In this document: in pieces, positions 37,958-50,993 of the stretch
How the letters are laid out: each line of letters starts with the position of its first letter
Position numbering within the stretch: the first letter of the stretch is position 1
Origin: Wuchereria bancrofti
Taxonomy: Eukaryota; Nematoda; Chromadorea; Rhabditida; Onchocercidae
DNA: 64,000 nucleotides
Assembly: GCA_005281725.1 (NCBI GenBank)
Contig: SSBO01000012.1
Location: 3,854,102-3,918,101 of the forward strand
Direction of reading: 5' to 3'
Position numbers and translations under genes: made by a program
The notes under the pieces: model-generated
The model's input: only the letters and a program-made list of their open reading frames with translations
Told to the model about the DNA's origin: nothing
The model's database searches: none

Positions 37958-38967
37958 AATCAACAGTAAGTACTACAGAATCTATGAATGTCGCTTTCTC
38001 GAGCAATATACCTAAAACTTTGAAGAGGAAAAGCCAAAGCATAAATTTATTAAATATATTTAAGAAGAATGAAGGAAAATGGTTTTCAGTGGAAAGAGAA
38101 AATAGTCAACAACATCCTTTCGGGGATCCATAATCGCTTTGCTCTGCCGATAGGAAATGAAGTTATCAAAGTTACTTATTTATCAAAGTCAGTGACGTTT
38201 CCAGGAAACTGTTGGAAGACTGTGGGAAACCGAACTCTGACTTGTCAAGGACACTTCAGAGGTGGAAAGAACCAGACACCTGCTACCGTTTGTCGAGCCT
38301 TATTTCGAATCGTTCCTCAGCACAGCGGGATACGAAGTTTCACAGCAGAAAAGACTGAATGGGGTGAAATATTGTAATTGATTGGTGCCAGGCACTTCTA
38401 AGAAAGTGTGGGTAGCTGATCATGGTATTGTTTTTTACCGTTATTGGTGGAGGCGGGGTATGGGTTGAGAAGATTGCACTGCTTTGGGAAACATTTTCTT
38501 ATTTTATCACGTCCGAAGGCGACAAAACAACAGCGTTTGGGATTTCTTCGAGAAATCTCAGTCTATTTTCTATTTTTGAACATTTCTGCTGGTATCCTTG
38601 AATTTTTCATTTTAAACAAAACATGCATTAACCTCATCATGCAGATGAAGACCTGGTAATCCGAAAAAGGCTGACAGAGTTGGTTCCAGGAACAACACCA
38701 TCCTCTTTCGTTTTTATAGTAGGATACATTTTCTTCTTTTATGTGTAGACCGTAGAACATTGTTTACTTGTTTCAGTTGTTTAAAAAGAGATAAGTTCTC
38801 GGAAACCTTTTTCTGGTGAAGGAGTTGGAAGTCATTCCTGTGAGAAAACATTATAACGAGTGTTATCATAACGAGCGTCACATAAAAACTGTGATGTTAG
38901 ATATAGTTTTAATTGAGTGCAGAAGTTCTTTGTAGTTTTTCGAAGTGCGTTATTGCTGAAGAAGACG
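37958..38967. other. Divergent intergenic region between XPOT and NTL-4
   Basis: About 1 kb shared by two divergent 5' ends. A 102-codon ATG-started frame (38069-38377, +) lies inside; I do not recognise it and see no splice or codon support. A near-tandem ATAACGAG(T/C)G motif occurs at 38853-38876, close to the NTL-4 start, and could be regulatory. Confidence 0.45.
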
Positions 38968-41900
38968 ATGTCCAGTGATGAGCAGTCTGATAAAGAGGTA
39001 TATGTTTTGTCGTTTCTATTTCTTGATCGTAGTATAGTAATGGTGAGTTAAAATCTTGCTTTCTCACTATCAGATACCTCTCAGCGTGTTTTTTTTTTAC
39101 ACGTAAATGATTATTTAGTCTTCTTTGGATGAGCTGATTAGGATTTGCATGCATTAATTGTTCAGTGTCACCCAGAGATATCGTGTTTATTCATTTGTAC
39201 TTCCTGAAGAATTTGTTGGTTGATGTTCATTGTCGAGCTTACTTCAGGAAATGCTGTGTCATTCTTCCCTCATTCTTAAGGTTTAATGCGTCTTGCTTGC
39301 AGTGGCTCTAACTGTAATCTTTTTAGTGCCCTTTGTGCATGGAAGCACTCGAAATCGATGATATCAATTTCTATCCGTGCAAATGTGAATATCAAGTAGG
39401 GATAAAGTTTTTTTGTTCTTGAAATGTATTGAAGGGCTGCCCTAGTATAGTTAGTCCAAAGAAAAACGTGTTTTATAAATAGCATTCGCCAGGTAGATGG
39501 GCTGATTATTCTAATATGCATATTTTTTTTTCATTTATCACCATATCTTGCACATAATGGCATCACTGTCGCGAGACATGCTGATGGAATAATCACTACA
39601 GATTTATTTCCAGATATGTAGATTTTGTTGGCATCGATTGCGAACCGATGAGAATGGGTTATGTCCGGCATGTAGACAACCGTATCCGGAAGACCCCGTG
39701 AACTTCAAACCTCTGACGGCTTCAGATGTTCAGAAGATGAAAACAGAAAAGCGACAAAAACAACAGTTGCAGAAAATCAAGATATGCGAGTCTAGGAAAC
39801 ATCTATCCTCATACAGGTTTATTTTTTGTAGTGGAACTTTTCAGAAAATGAGACTTATGGAAAATATTTCAGGGTGCTACAAAAGAATCTCGTGTATGTA
39901 GTAGGTTTGTCGGCTAGAGTTGCAGATCCAGAAACTTTAAAGAAGCCTGAGTATTTTGGAAAATATGGCCGCATACTGAAGGTAAATCTTGCGAATGTTG
40001 CCCTGTATCACTGAAAAGAAGATTATAAAAGCACATTGGTGGTTATATGTATGATACTCCCTTAGGTTGCTGTGGGTTCTTCACCATCGCTGAGTGGTCC
40101 ACAGTCGGCATCGTGCACAGCTTATGTAACTTACGCGAGATATGAAGACGCACTTAGAGCTATACAGGTTTGTATTTTGACAGTAGCTTGTGTTTGTGAA
40201 AGCACAGATTATATGAAGTTTTTCTAATTGTGTTTATCAGTTGAAGTTGCTTAGGTGAGGTCTTTTGAAGAAGAGTTGTCATAAGAGGCTATAGATCTTT
40301 ATGATTCATAGAATTTTTCACACAGTTTTGTTGTAGGCTGTTAATAATGCACAATTAGATGGACGTATTGTGAAGGCATCACTTGGGACAACTAAATATT
40401 GTACAAATTTCCTTCGCAGTCAGCCCTGTTATAAACCGGTTTGCTTGTTTTGTGATAGAGTTATATAACTTGTCTGGCTTGTTGTGACTTTTCCTAAGTT
40501 TTTTTCACTGATACTTCTCATGATATGGCGAATACACATAGGTTTATTCTACATGGATCTCATGGACGAGATTCACGTGCTTGCTTCTTGATTTCTTGGT
40601 TAATATTTTGGTACCAAAAAGAATACAAAAGTAGAAAGCTTTATAAATTAAAAGTAGATTATTGATTGTAGCAGTGAGAGCAGTGAGAATTTGTGCTTTA
40701 TTATAGGAATGTATGTATCTGCACGACGTGGCAGATACTGAAGTCAGTTTTACCAAAGATGATATGCACCTTGGACGACATGCGGAATATGAAAAACGAT
40801 TGATTGAATCAACTCTCAGGGAGAAAAGTCAAGGTGGAAGGACTTCGTTTATGACTCATACGGGTGGAAAGACATCAAAGTAAGTGTCGTATGGTTGTAG
40901 CACACGCCTTTTGTTTGTTCATTCCAAAAAGCGATTGATGACAGGTTTCATATTCTTAATGAATTCCGAAATGCGAATTGTAAAAATATTCTATCCGTGA
41001 TGGTTGGGCAAAGGTACAACGAATAAGATTGTAAACGTTTAGTGAAATTTTACTGTTTCCTGATTGCTGGTTTAGGTGATTTCAGTTATTTGTATTTGTT
41101 GTCTTTCGAATTTATTATTTCTGTCTATTTTGTTTTAGAAGTGAAAGCGCAGAGCGTGAGCCGGATTTTCGCTCAATATCGATGGATAATACTCAGGACA
41201 AAGGGAAATTCTTTCAGAGTAGATCACCATCGAGTGATATAAAGATAACTCTAAACGAAATGAATGGGTAGGTAAAGAATTTACCATTGCATAGGGACAA
41301 GCTTTGCTAATAGTTGATAGCTTTAAAATGTCATACATTTGTGAATTGTCTGCTATCGAAAAGTATTTTGTAATGAATGATTAACTAATTCTGAAAAAAT
41401 AAATTATGATCACCAATCTTCAGTTATGATTTATAACTCTTTTTTTTTCAGGGAAGTGCTTGGAAATCAGTTGTCTTCTGTGACAAATAAATTGATTAGT
41501 GAGAATAAAGGGGCAGATAAAGAAAACGAAGTTAGTCATATTTCGATATCTGATTCTTTTTAATGTTACTGACTTATGTTGTTTTAATAGCTCTCTTTCT
41601 GTTTGTCTTATTTTAAATTGAATCGCCCGGAGACCCTACAGTGTTGATTTTTCCAGAGAAAAGAGTGTAAAATGATAGAACAGGAATTAAAATTATTTGT
41701 CCCAGATTGTAAACAGTCACTTTGCTTTATTGCTTTTTTTGCCAGTTTAACTTTGAATTTCTCAGGGCGGAGTTTTAGGCTCGATCTCAATTTGAGAAAA
41801 CTTCGGAAATAACAAATGACACACCATCGTCGGCGATGCTTGAGCAGCCATTAGTGATTCCTGCAGCAAAAGTTAATGAAGGGATTGGTTCAAGGCAAGT

Positions 41901-44457
41901 TTCATGAAGCACGAATGGAGAAATAACGTGTGGTAGATATGAGATTTGTTTTGTTTGTTGGATGACGTTTGTATTTCAGATTCCATATCAAATATAAGAC
42001 AAGCAGAGGTTGAGAATAACTGACATTGATTAGGAGAAACCAGTTTTCCTATCTACGTTTGCTGTTTTGTAATTTCATTTTTTTTTTTTTTGGTTTAGTT
42101 GAAAAACTGGGTATTAGAAATTTTAAAAAGGCTAGGTATCAAGACTGGTTAAAAAAGTAGCTGATAGGAGTTTTGTTCCTAGAACGAAGATCAGGTCATG
42201 TTTTCATGACATCCTTTTTAGAATGATTAGGTTTTGATATAGATTTTAACTCTTTGTTTTCTGAAAAATGTTATGAGATTAAACTTCTTGCTCTTTGTTT
42301 TGGTTGAGAATATTGTTTTAAATCCTGGGTTGTAAAAAGTTGAAAATTAATGGTTTAATTTATTGTTAGGTGAATTTAGATCTCGGTTGTCAGAATGGAT
42401 TTCATCTAGCCAAAGTGTTATGCCGCTTACAGCCACTACATGCACTTCGATAGAGAAAATGTTTTTAAATGTTAGTTGCTTTTCATATTTTTTTAGCATT
42501 GTTGATTGTCTGTTACATGACCTTTTGATAGATGGAACAGATTTGGTATTTACTGTCATCACGTGGCTTAGTCTCCTTAATTTTTCTGAATGTAGAAGTG
42601 AGATTTGATAATTGATATTGTAACATTTCTGTGGAAGACAGTATCTGACACTATGGTAGCCGTAAGCTATGTGGGACGTGAAGCATTTCAGTTATTGTAC
42701 TGTTTCTCTTAATCACGCAGTCTTAATTTAATTTACGGGATACTTTCATTAAATCTAAGTGGTTTGGAGTTTTTCTGATGTTTCACTGTTCCTTACGATG
42801 TTCAGTTTCGAGAAGTTTTCATAGTTTTTTTTTATTTTTCACATCAGTTCATGTTTTTATAGACTAAGGAGAAAGTGGATGTGAGCAATACGAAAACGCT
42901 ACCGAACAGCCATAGTTCACAGTCGGTAAATGACACTGGACCATGTGATTGGCAACGGGCACTAGGAATTTGTGGAAAAGTTGAGAACTTGACAGCAAAA
43001 AATGCGACCACAGATTTCCCTACACCATTGTCTAGTTCACAAACTAGAATGTTGCCGAAGAGTACACGTCTCAGTGTACATAGTGATGATGATTTAGGTT
43101 GCTTTTTCACTTTATTTCTAAGAAATCCTTTAACTGTTCTTTGGGAGTTTGTTTTATTAATGCGGCTGTGTGTGTTGTAGCAATATTTTATAACTAGCTA
43201 CATTAGGAAGTTAAACAGTTTAAGTATATTTCGCCGTAATTTGGATAGACGAACTAAAAATCACTACTAAAATGAGTTTAGTATCAAATTCGTTAGGATG
43301 GGATTTGAAATAAGGAAGTTTAAGGCTTTGATCCTATTTCGGAGTCCGCGAAAGGTCTAGCAGATTTGTTGGAGGAAGAGAAAACGATTTTGCCACAGTG
43401 CTCAACACAGAAGTAACAATTGTTGTTTTTCCATATTTGTGTTTTCTCTATCTGCTTCTTCGTGAATTTCGTATATAAATATCTTTGTTATTTTTTAAAA
43501 TGCTTTATGGTTTTTTATGCTCCGTCTTTTTTAGTAGCTTGCGAATTTGAAAAATTTTTTTAGTCTTAGTGGAATGACGTCTGTATCGTCGTCACTGATG
43601 TCACTGGGTCTGCAGTGTGGTTGGCCCTCAATGGGTATTTCGAATGGTGCTTCTCCAGTGTCGATGAAAAATGCACTTGGAACAGATGTTGATTTGACAA
43701 CGGCAACGAACAATTACGTCAATGTCGATTTTTCACAGCCATTAAAACTTTCCTCACAGACCGCCCAGACATTCAACCAGCAACTGTCATCAGTATTTCA
43801 CACTAATCAGTACTCGCCACATGCGTATTTCCCGCCTTCAAAACCGCAGATGATTCGAGTGAATAATTTCGTTAATCCATCCACTAATTTGGCTTTCAAT
43901 TCAGCACAACAACAGCGATACCCTTCCTTCAGCAGTAATACACAATATCAATCAAACGTTTCTTTGACTGCAACAAACCAGATTGATGGTGCTAAGCTTC
44001 ACGAATGGCAAGAAGGTTTCCGGGCGCTGTTACCGAATGTAAATGTTCGTTTCGTACCCGATCTTAATACTGCAGGTTTGTTACTTTTGCATTTGCGGAA
44101 CCAGGTGTACTTTTTGAGTCGGTATTCATGTACAAAGAATTTCTTGTTGTTTGTTAACATTTCATGCCAATAAATTTGCTTTATCGAATGAGCGTTTATT
44201 TTTAGGCTTAAAACTAACTAGGTAAAATTATTGCAGGTTATCCACCTAGTCGGACATCACCCATGGAAATGCAACGCACTACCAGTCAATTTCCGTCATC
44301 CATAAATTATGATCAAACAATGCCTATGTCGGCACAGCTTTTGAACCCAATGGTATCACCTGCTCCTCCACCGGTACCATCCATAAATTCCTACTCACAT
44401 CCATCACAACAATGGATGATGCCTCCACCTGGTTTTTCATACGTTTCCAAGCGATGA
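38968..44457 (+). CDS. ntl-4: CNOT4/NTL-4 E3 ubiquitin ligase (CCR4-NOT associated)
   Basis: Exons: 38968-38997, 39327-39395, 39614-39816, 39873-39981, 40066-40167, 40337-40438, 40707-40879, 41139-41267, 41452-41530, 41779-41894, 41980-42008, 42370-42470, 42863-43097, 43325-43412, 43564-44075 and 44237-44457. The N-terminal C4C4 RING is CPLCMEALEIDD, CKCEYQICRFCW, CPACRQPYPEDP. A coiled basic linker leads to an RRM (NLVYVVGLSARV, YFGKYGRILKV, AYVTYARYEDALRAI) and a CCCH finger (CTNFLRSQPC, ECMYLHDV). The C-terminal half is low complexity with the insect/worm motif DDDLGFDPISESAKGLADLL and a Met/Pro-rich end. NOT4 ubiquitinates ribosomal and CCR4-NOT substrates, coupling translation stalls to mRNA decay. 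The two exons at 41980 and 42370 are less certain: they fit only if exon 10 ends at AAG|GCAAGT, a GC donor. AATAAA starts directly after the stop codon. Confidence 0.93.
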
Positions 44458-44463
44458 AATAAA
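44458..44463 (+). terminator. ntl-4: Poly(A) signal abutting the ntl-4 stop codon
   Basis: The sequence reads TGAAATAAAATG: the hexamer AATAAA begins at the first base after TGA. If used, the 3' UTR would be only about 15-25 nt. A later AATAAA near 45430 is the alternative. Confidence 0.4.
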
Positions 44464-46348
44464 ATGAATCTAGTTGTATTTTAGCTATCGCTTATGATTT
44501 GTATTTCTGTGGAGAATTTCTTTTTCTACTAGGTTGCTTTTATGTATGAAATCCCGTTTTTTAATGCTTCACCGAGGTCTTGAAAGCGTAATGTATAGCA
44601 GCTACTAAGTTTCAAAGTGCAATTTGAAACAGAGGTTCGACTGCTTTTGTCGATTGAAAGTGCATGGTCCTACATCTTTTCACCCTATCGGGGCTTTGTG
44701 TTAATTTTCTTGTCATTAAAACTGTGGTCGCCCACTCGTCTCTTGCCATCGTTTAGATATTACTATTTGTATGGTATATTGGTTCGTCATCGAAATTATT
44801 TATCTCTATTTTGCAGAGGACTTGTGATTTCCTGTACTGTGATAAAGTTTACTGTTGTGCAAAATATAAAAGAAATCAAATTTAGCGTGCTCAAGTGCTT
44901 GTATTATTTGTTCTCAGATCAAGCATGTTTTATTCTTACCGGAAGTGTTGTAATGTATAACATTTTTCCGACTCCTGTCTCGCGTGGATGATGTAGCGAG
45001 CAGGCTACATTATCTCTGAATAGTTTGTGTCCCAAAACTTTTTATCGTCAGTAAAGTCTTCAGCATTCACTGCTGTTCTTCCTTTACATCCTAATTTTTG
45101 GATAGGTTATTTACTGGGAAGGTAGTGGGTGGGTTTCGGGAAGGGACTGTATGTCTCAGCTGTGCTATTTTCGTTCCGTCCTCCGGGCTCTATTTCTATG
45201 GAAATTTACTTGTGATTTGGAGATTCACCCGACTGCCAAGATTAAACAGGTTGCTAGTTGTTCCGTATTGTTTCCAAAGCGGAAACTTATTAGTGAAGGG
45301 GCAGTTTAGTAGGTGGCTAGAGTAATTATTATTTCTTATGAATTAAGCTGGGGAATTTGGTGTGCTGAGACAAATAAGGCCCAGAATCTTTCCGATCAGA
45401 GATTAACCAACCGGAAAGCGATGTTTGAAATAAATCTGGGGCTTATGACCACAGCTTGACATCACTCGAAGTTATAAATGGGATTTTAGGGCGTTTGAAC
45501 CGGTTTCCTTGAGTCCTTGTAATAGTATGTGGTTTGACTTATTGAAGTCGTCAGAATGACTTCCAGTATCAGAAGTGATTAAAGGCAGCAGTAAGAGAAA
45601 TTTGGAGTTTTATTGATTTGCAGAGCATAAATCGTCGCTATAATGATCATGATACAGCGATAACTCTTATATAGAGTGACGTCCCTAAATTATACTAAGT
45701 TAATTAACTCTATGAAATTCCAAAAAAGAAATATAATTAACAGCCATTGTCGCGACGCTCGAAATAATTTATAACAAAATTGTACTGCAAATATTTTTCA
45801 CGCAAGTGAGTCACCGCATAAATAATTTGATAAATGTTACAATGTCATTTAATTTCTCATTTTTTTCGAATCATTTACTTAATTTTTCATTCTTTTTGCT
45901 TACCATGCTTATCTTTAATGGTTAAATTATCGGAAACCAATACACATGCCAATGTTTTCGATCTCATAACCAGTCTTATTTCAGTCGTTATGCTGTAATC
46001 AGATCTTTCTTTACACAGTCTTTATCAGAATGTAAACCACTCCTACTCTATATATTTATTTTATTTGGGAAGTCAGAAGAGGACTACAGAGGGGCATTAT
46101 TTTTCGATGTCAACCTTCACTTCTTGTCCTATTATACTTGCTAATAAAAACTATCTCCAAGTGTTTCGGTGTTATTCTACACTACTGCCATCTACATTCA
46201 AGCGAATCCCTCCCGGACCAACAATTAAAGAAAATCCCCTCAGTGACCGACTCTTTATTGACAAATCACAACTGTCTTATGACGTCTAAAAAAAAAGCCT
46301 TTTCTCCAAACCAAAGCTCTCCCAAAACAAAAACAAAATTCACAACAA
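44464..46348. other. Intergenic region between ntl-4 and mrps-24
   Basis: About 1.9 kb, the tail-to-tail space of two convergent genes. A GTG-led open frame of 124 codons (44617-44991, +) has no recognisable domain and probably lies in the 3' flank. Nothing else supported was seen. Confidence 0.5.
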
Positions 46349-47273
46349 TCATATGTAGTTATAAGCTAAGTCTTTTTCGTCAGCAACGAATTGGATCTCC
46401 AACTTAACCGGTTGTTTGAGTAAGATTGAGAGGAATTCTTCAACGAATCCAAACATCCAGTATATTTCACGGATATTCAATCTATTCCGGTAATGGAAAA
46501 ACCCTGCTACACGGATACAATTTCCTTGCCGTTTGATAACCAGCTGAAAAAGTTATATATACATAAAAAAAAGCTCAGTGTAACAACTAATCAGAAATTT
46601 AAACTACCCTTAAAAGTCACGAAACCGACCTCACTTCCATGAACGGTTATGTAGTCTGGGAAAAAACTACGTACGAAGCGACGAATGATCTCATCTTGTG
46701 CTATCTGAAACAACTTTAGTCTTGAATGCTATGGTTTTGAATTTCGAAATGACTAAGTTAAAATCAAATATAGTAATCAGCAATTATTGCGTCCTTTTGA
46801 CTACTTTTTCCAATATAAATCAAATTTCTCGCATCTATAGAAACGTATCTGTAGTCCAACAGACATCTCAGCCTTAAAAAATAGCATACCACGACAGGTT
46901 GACGCTGCCGAAACGTCTCCAAATTTTGTGAATGCCACGTTAACCATGATTTTTTAACTCCAATATGATGGGGTCGGTGAGCCATTTCATATGTAAGCAT
47001 CTGCTTTCGTCCAATTGTTGTCTGAAAGATAATTATCTTGGTTATTTGACACGGTCACTAATACAAACACAACTAGTTAAGAGTTTTCTGAATGGCAATA
47101 TACTACTGTTCTGTAACAACGGCACTGTCCCTGGTTTAACACAATAACAAAGATACCCTATATTTTCCAGCAGTATTCTTTTGAAGTGGATATGATGTCG
47201 ACATGAGCCTTTCAAGCTTAACAGTGCTCTCGACATTTCGAAGTGAACTCCTTGTCATGCAGGTCAAGACCAT
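46349..47273 (-). CDS. mrps-24: Mitochondrial small-subunit ribosomal protein S24 (uS3m)
   Basis: Four exons: 47273-47157, 47021-46890, 46704-46630 and 46543-46349, 172 residues (human 167), all phases consistent. The N-terminal 40 residues are basic and Ser/Arg-rich with no acidic cluster early on, as for a mitochondrial presequence. The MRPS24 signature LTYEMAHRPHHIGVKKSWLT matches human [20 protein letters not shown]. It is followed by RRFVRSFFPDYITVHGSE, LVIKRQGNCIRVAGFF and LLKQPVKLEIQFV to the end NYI. The protein is a structural component of the mitoribosomal small subunit. A second in-frame ATG lies at 47258; the upstream one was chosen. It is divergent from the ZC3HC1-like gene, about 245 bp between starts. 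Confidence 0.93.
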
Positions 47274-47517
47274 ACCGTTCCAAGTTTGTCTACAACCTTC
47301 AAACCTCAAACAAAACGAAGCGATGAATGAACATACAAGTGCCACCAGGTGTTAATTGGATACACTAACATGGTCATATGATCGTGGTGTCATTTACCAG
47401 CTCTTTCCTGCATTGTATTCTGGTACTGATTGGTAATGGTTGATTTGCTTGCTGTTGAATAATTTCGCTTGGTGGAAGGGGATGTTTGTTGTAAATCCGG
47501 ATGTTAGTGTCAACTGA

Positions 47518-50466
47518 ATGAATATGAAGGAGGAAGATGAGCTAACTCGATTAAAACGGAATGCTTCGAAACTTCTTCAGCAAGCTCATGAAAAAACCCA
47601 CGCTCAGCAACACCGGTATGTCTAGTTTATTTGTGGACTTCAGTGCTTCTTTCAAGCTGTTGAAAGAGTTGGAAATGGTAGTATGCTTACGGTAGATGGT
47701 GGGTGCTAAGTCAATTATACGTTTTTATCAAGGATAAATGTAAGAAAAGAAAAAAAACAGTTCTTTTATCTCGGTGTGTTCATGAAGTTACTTTGGAGCT
47801 TTTTTTTCAGACCACTTACGAATGGAAGATGCCGATCAGCATGCGATCAGCTGGATGCATGCATCAGAAGACGATTGAACTCTTTCACTGTATGTTAAAA
47901 GTTGATTTTTCATAAAATGACATGGATTATGATTCAAATGGTTCATGAAATTGTTTTGTAGTGAACATTGGTGGTGGTACTCATGGGGTAAGTTTGAACC
48001 AAAACTTTGTCTTGTGCATTAAAACATAATGTTTTTGTCCAGGATATGCTGTGTAACTCAACTCACTGTAGAAATGACGATAATGCTTTTCATTCATAAC
48101 GTAGTTAATTCCTGCATTAAAACTAGCCCCATTTTCAGGCAATGAGATGGGCTGGGAAACCAAGGAAGTTGTCGCCTCTGCTGTTTGCATCACATGGATG
48201 GGTTTGTGTATCCCCAGATGTGGTGCAATGTGAGGCCTGTGGTCAATATATGAGTGTTGTGGTACCCTCACTGTTGCATGTTGATGTTACTGTTTATCAA
48301 AAATCAGTCAGGTTCTTCTTTACATTTGCAAACTTTCTTTATACTCATAAAAAAAGTTAAGCGTCTGTAGATTCGTGTACTCGTCTTTCACAAAGCTTAT
48401 CTCCTTGAACTGTCCGTTTTATTCCCCTTTTTCAAATCTACTCATGTTTATCTTATTATTTCCTCGAACAATTAAGACGTCACCTATGTTTTTATCAATG
48501 ATGATTGAAATTTGTTAAGTCCAGTCACTATAAAATCACTAAAAAATATAAAAAAACTATGAAATTGAATATGTTTCAGAATGCTCGTTTCCATGATTAC
48601 CATGAAACATTATGTTACATGTCCATATAGATATACTTCTTTCGGTACGGACGATGCCATACCACTTAACGCTCTCTGTAAAGACGTTGTTAATCACAGG
48701 TAATAACTATTTTGTTGATGAATTCAAATGACTGTGATGGAAGAGTGGAATTTTACAATTATCTAAGTTAAAAATCCCATCGATATCTTTGTGGTGTAAA
48801 AATTAGTATAACTGAAAGTACAATTTTGTGCCGTTAATTTTTAATTAGACCATGAAAGGACTCCACTTATGGCCTATGAATGAACTTGTTTGCACTTAAT
48901 ATTTTATCTGTAAAATGTGGGAGATAGATTCTAGCTACAGTCGGGCTAGCAAGTAGTATTTAATAGCAAAGTAGGATGATAACAGTATGGAGATTGATTT
49001 ATGAGTTACCCAAAAATTTGCATGGTCAGTACAAACATAACTTAATATCTCGATATGCATCTTTATGAGTCGGCCTCAATGGGTCCCCTTATACATAGGA
49101 CATTTCGAAACCTTTCTCTCAGATGCATCAAAGTGCGGAGCATTAAGTTGAGAACGATATAAGGAATGATCTCTTTTGAATATAGAGAAGTAAAAACATT
49201 GAGGAGACCAAATCCATCATGCAAAAAAATAATATGCAAAAGTTATCCCCTGAATGTCAGTTCCTTTAAATATTTGTTCATTCAACAACAAAACTCTCAA
49301 ACCACCTGCATATGTATCTTCCATTACCGATCAGGACACAGGCGAAGTTAAGTTCTGCGATGGAACCTGTGTCGATCTTATGTCCTCCTGCACTTTGTTA
49401 CAAATTTTTATCGGGGAACTAGGACATATGGGAAGACCAGGAATCGGTAAGAATGCGACCCATTCCTTCATCACTACTATTTCATACCCTATGACTTATG
49501 GAATCAAGATTTTTTTCCTTGTTGCTGACGGGCATTCAGAAACTCAATACGAAGGTATGAACAATGGTACGAATGATCTTGGAAGTATTATTTTACGGCC
49601 ACATAAATTTAATATTATCAACATTAATTATATAATAACTAGCAGGAACCGTCCATTCCAGGTGTGAAATCATGAAGAAGCTTAATCTTGAGCAAATTAA
49701 AGTGGATGTCCCCGAAATCCCATCAACTATGGTTCCTGAAACGACTGTACAAAAATGCAAAGCACTGATTTGTTTTGGCTGGCAAAAAAGGTTCGTTTTT
49801 CTCTTTGTTAACAATGTAATAACTTGTTTGTTGATAACGCAAACACGTAGAATAAACTCACGTTTATCAGTATTTTTAAAAGAGATTTGTAGTACTAGTC
49901 TTAAAAGTTTTGTACAATCCAGAGATCAATCATCTAGTCATCTAAGCATATGTTTCAATGTATTTAAACACAATCTTTGCCATTTCCAAGTTGTTGGAAG
50001 TTTTGGCCTGGGACAGTGAGTCTAAATTACATTTGAAATGTTTCGAGTTCCAAGAAGAAACCACTACATTTCGTTTCTCTATTGCAGCAAGTATTTGGAT
50101 GATACTGTAGTTTGTAAATACTGCAATAGGATAGTGGGATTATGGCTTTTAAGAGGACATTCTTTTGACGTTGAGAAACAGCATCATAAATGGTGTATTT
50201 TTGCATCAGATACAAGCCGACACACAGATGGATGGCAGTGCCGTCATTTTGTACTCCAATGCATCAACAGCTCAAAAGTGAGGCAACTGTCAAATCTCCA
50301 TAATATGTTTCAAAATATCTTGTGCAGGTCATCCGGAAACTACTATTTAGAACAAAAGATTTTTTAGGACCTCCCTATCACGAACTGGGCCGCTAAAGCG
50401 GAAGTTTGGAAATCAGCTCTTATGCCGAGAAATATACCGTCGCTCATAAGAGAAAAAAGTGCGTGA
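47518..50466 (+). CDS. ZC3HC1/NIPA-like C3HC zinc-finger protein
   Basis: Seven exons: 47518-47615, 47811-47889, 48139-48311, 48580-48699, 49662-49790, 50088-50277 and 50368-50466, 295 residues, close to fission-yeast Rsm1 (about 296) and shorter than human ZC3HC1. The C3HC finger reads MRWAGKPRKLSPLLFASHGW, then VVQCEACGQYM, with the distal H and C in MKHYVTCPYR. The second half carries the NIPA/Rsm1-like repeat: ALICFGW, VVCKYCNRIVGLW and EKQHHKWCIF, with the CxxC and HxxxC zinc ligands preserved. ZC3HC1 sits at the nuclear pore basket with TPR and has been described as an SCF-type F-box-like protein; Rsm1 is linked to mRNA export. Two in-frame ATGs exist, at 47518 and 47524. Intron 4 (962 nt) is much the longest and contains an unexplained open frame. 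Confidence 0.87.
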
Positions 50467-50993
50467 GCTTCTTTGCGGCAAGGAAGCTCATCAATTCCAT
50501 GAAGAAATTCTGTTTCCCAAGCTTTTTACATTGTTATTATTTCCTTTAAATTAATTCGCTAAAAATTGTTATTTCTATACTTTTATGCATTAATCAAAAT
50601 GGTCTTTTGTTCACCAGCAACTGGTTAACGGTACAAGTAAAAACACAAACCACATGTAATTTGGTGAGCTGTCTAATGAGTCGGCCCTGCAGAGTCATAC
50701 AGTTATAGTGCACATGGAATTATTTACAAATAGTTTCTGGTTTCGAAAACAAAACGTGAAGACTTAAGCACACAAAACATGTTCAAAAATAATTTTACAT
50801 CTGAGAATAGGCACCACTCGCTGAAGTTGAAATAGCAGAACGGGACTACATTTCCAATATAAAAAAGATCCTAAGGCTAACTTTTGCAAATATAACATGA
50901 ATATGTGGTCCTATCTCAGAATTATGGAAATGCATGCTTTGCTTTCGGGAATAAATGCTCTTCAACCTTCTCCAGAGCGTTTCTAAGATTTAT
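50467..50993. other. Convergent 3' space between ZC3HC1-like and CTTNBP2-like genes
   Basis: About 530 bp. AATAAA at 50950-50955 is a possible poly(A) signal for the plus-strand gene. No other feature was seen. Confidence 0.5.

Noticed and set aside
44617..44991. 124-codon plus-strand frame after ntl-4
   Set aside because: It starts at GTG, has no domain and lies in the 3' flank.
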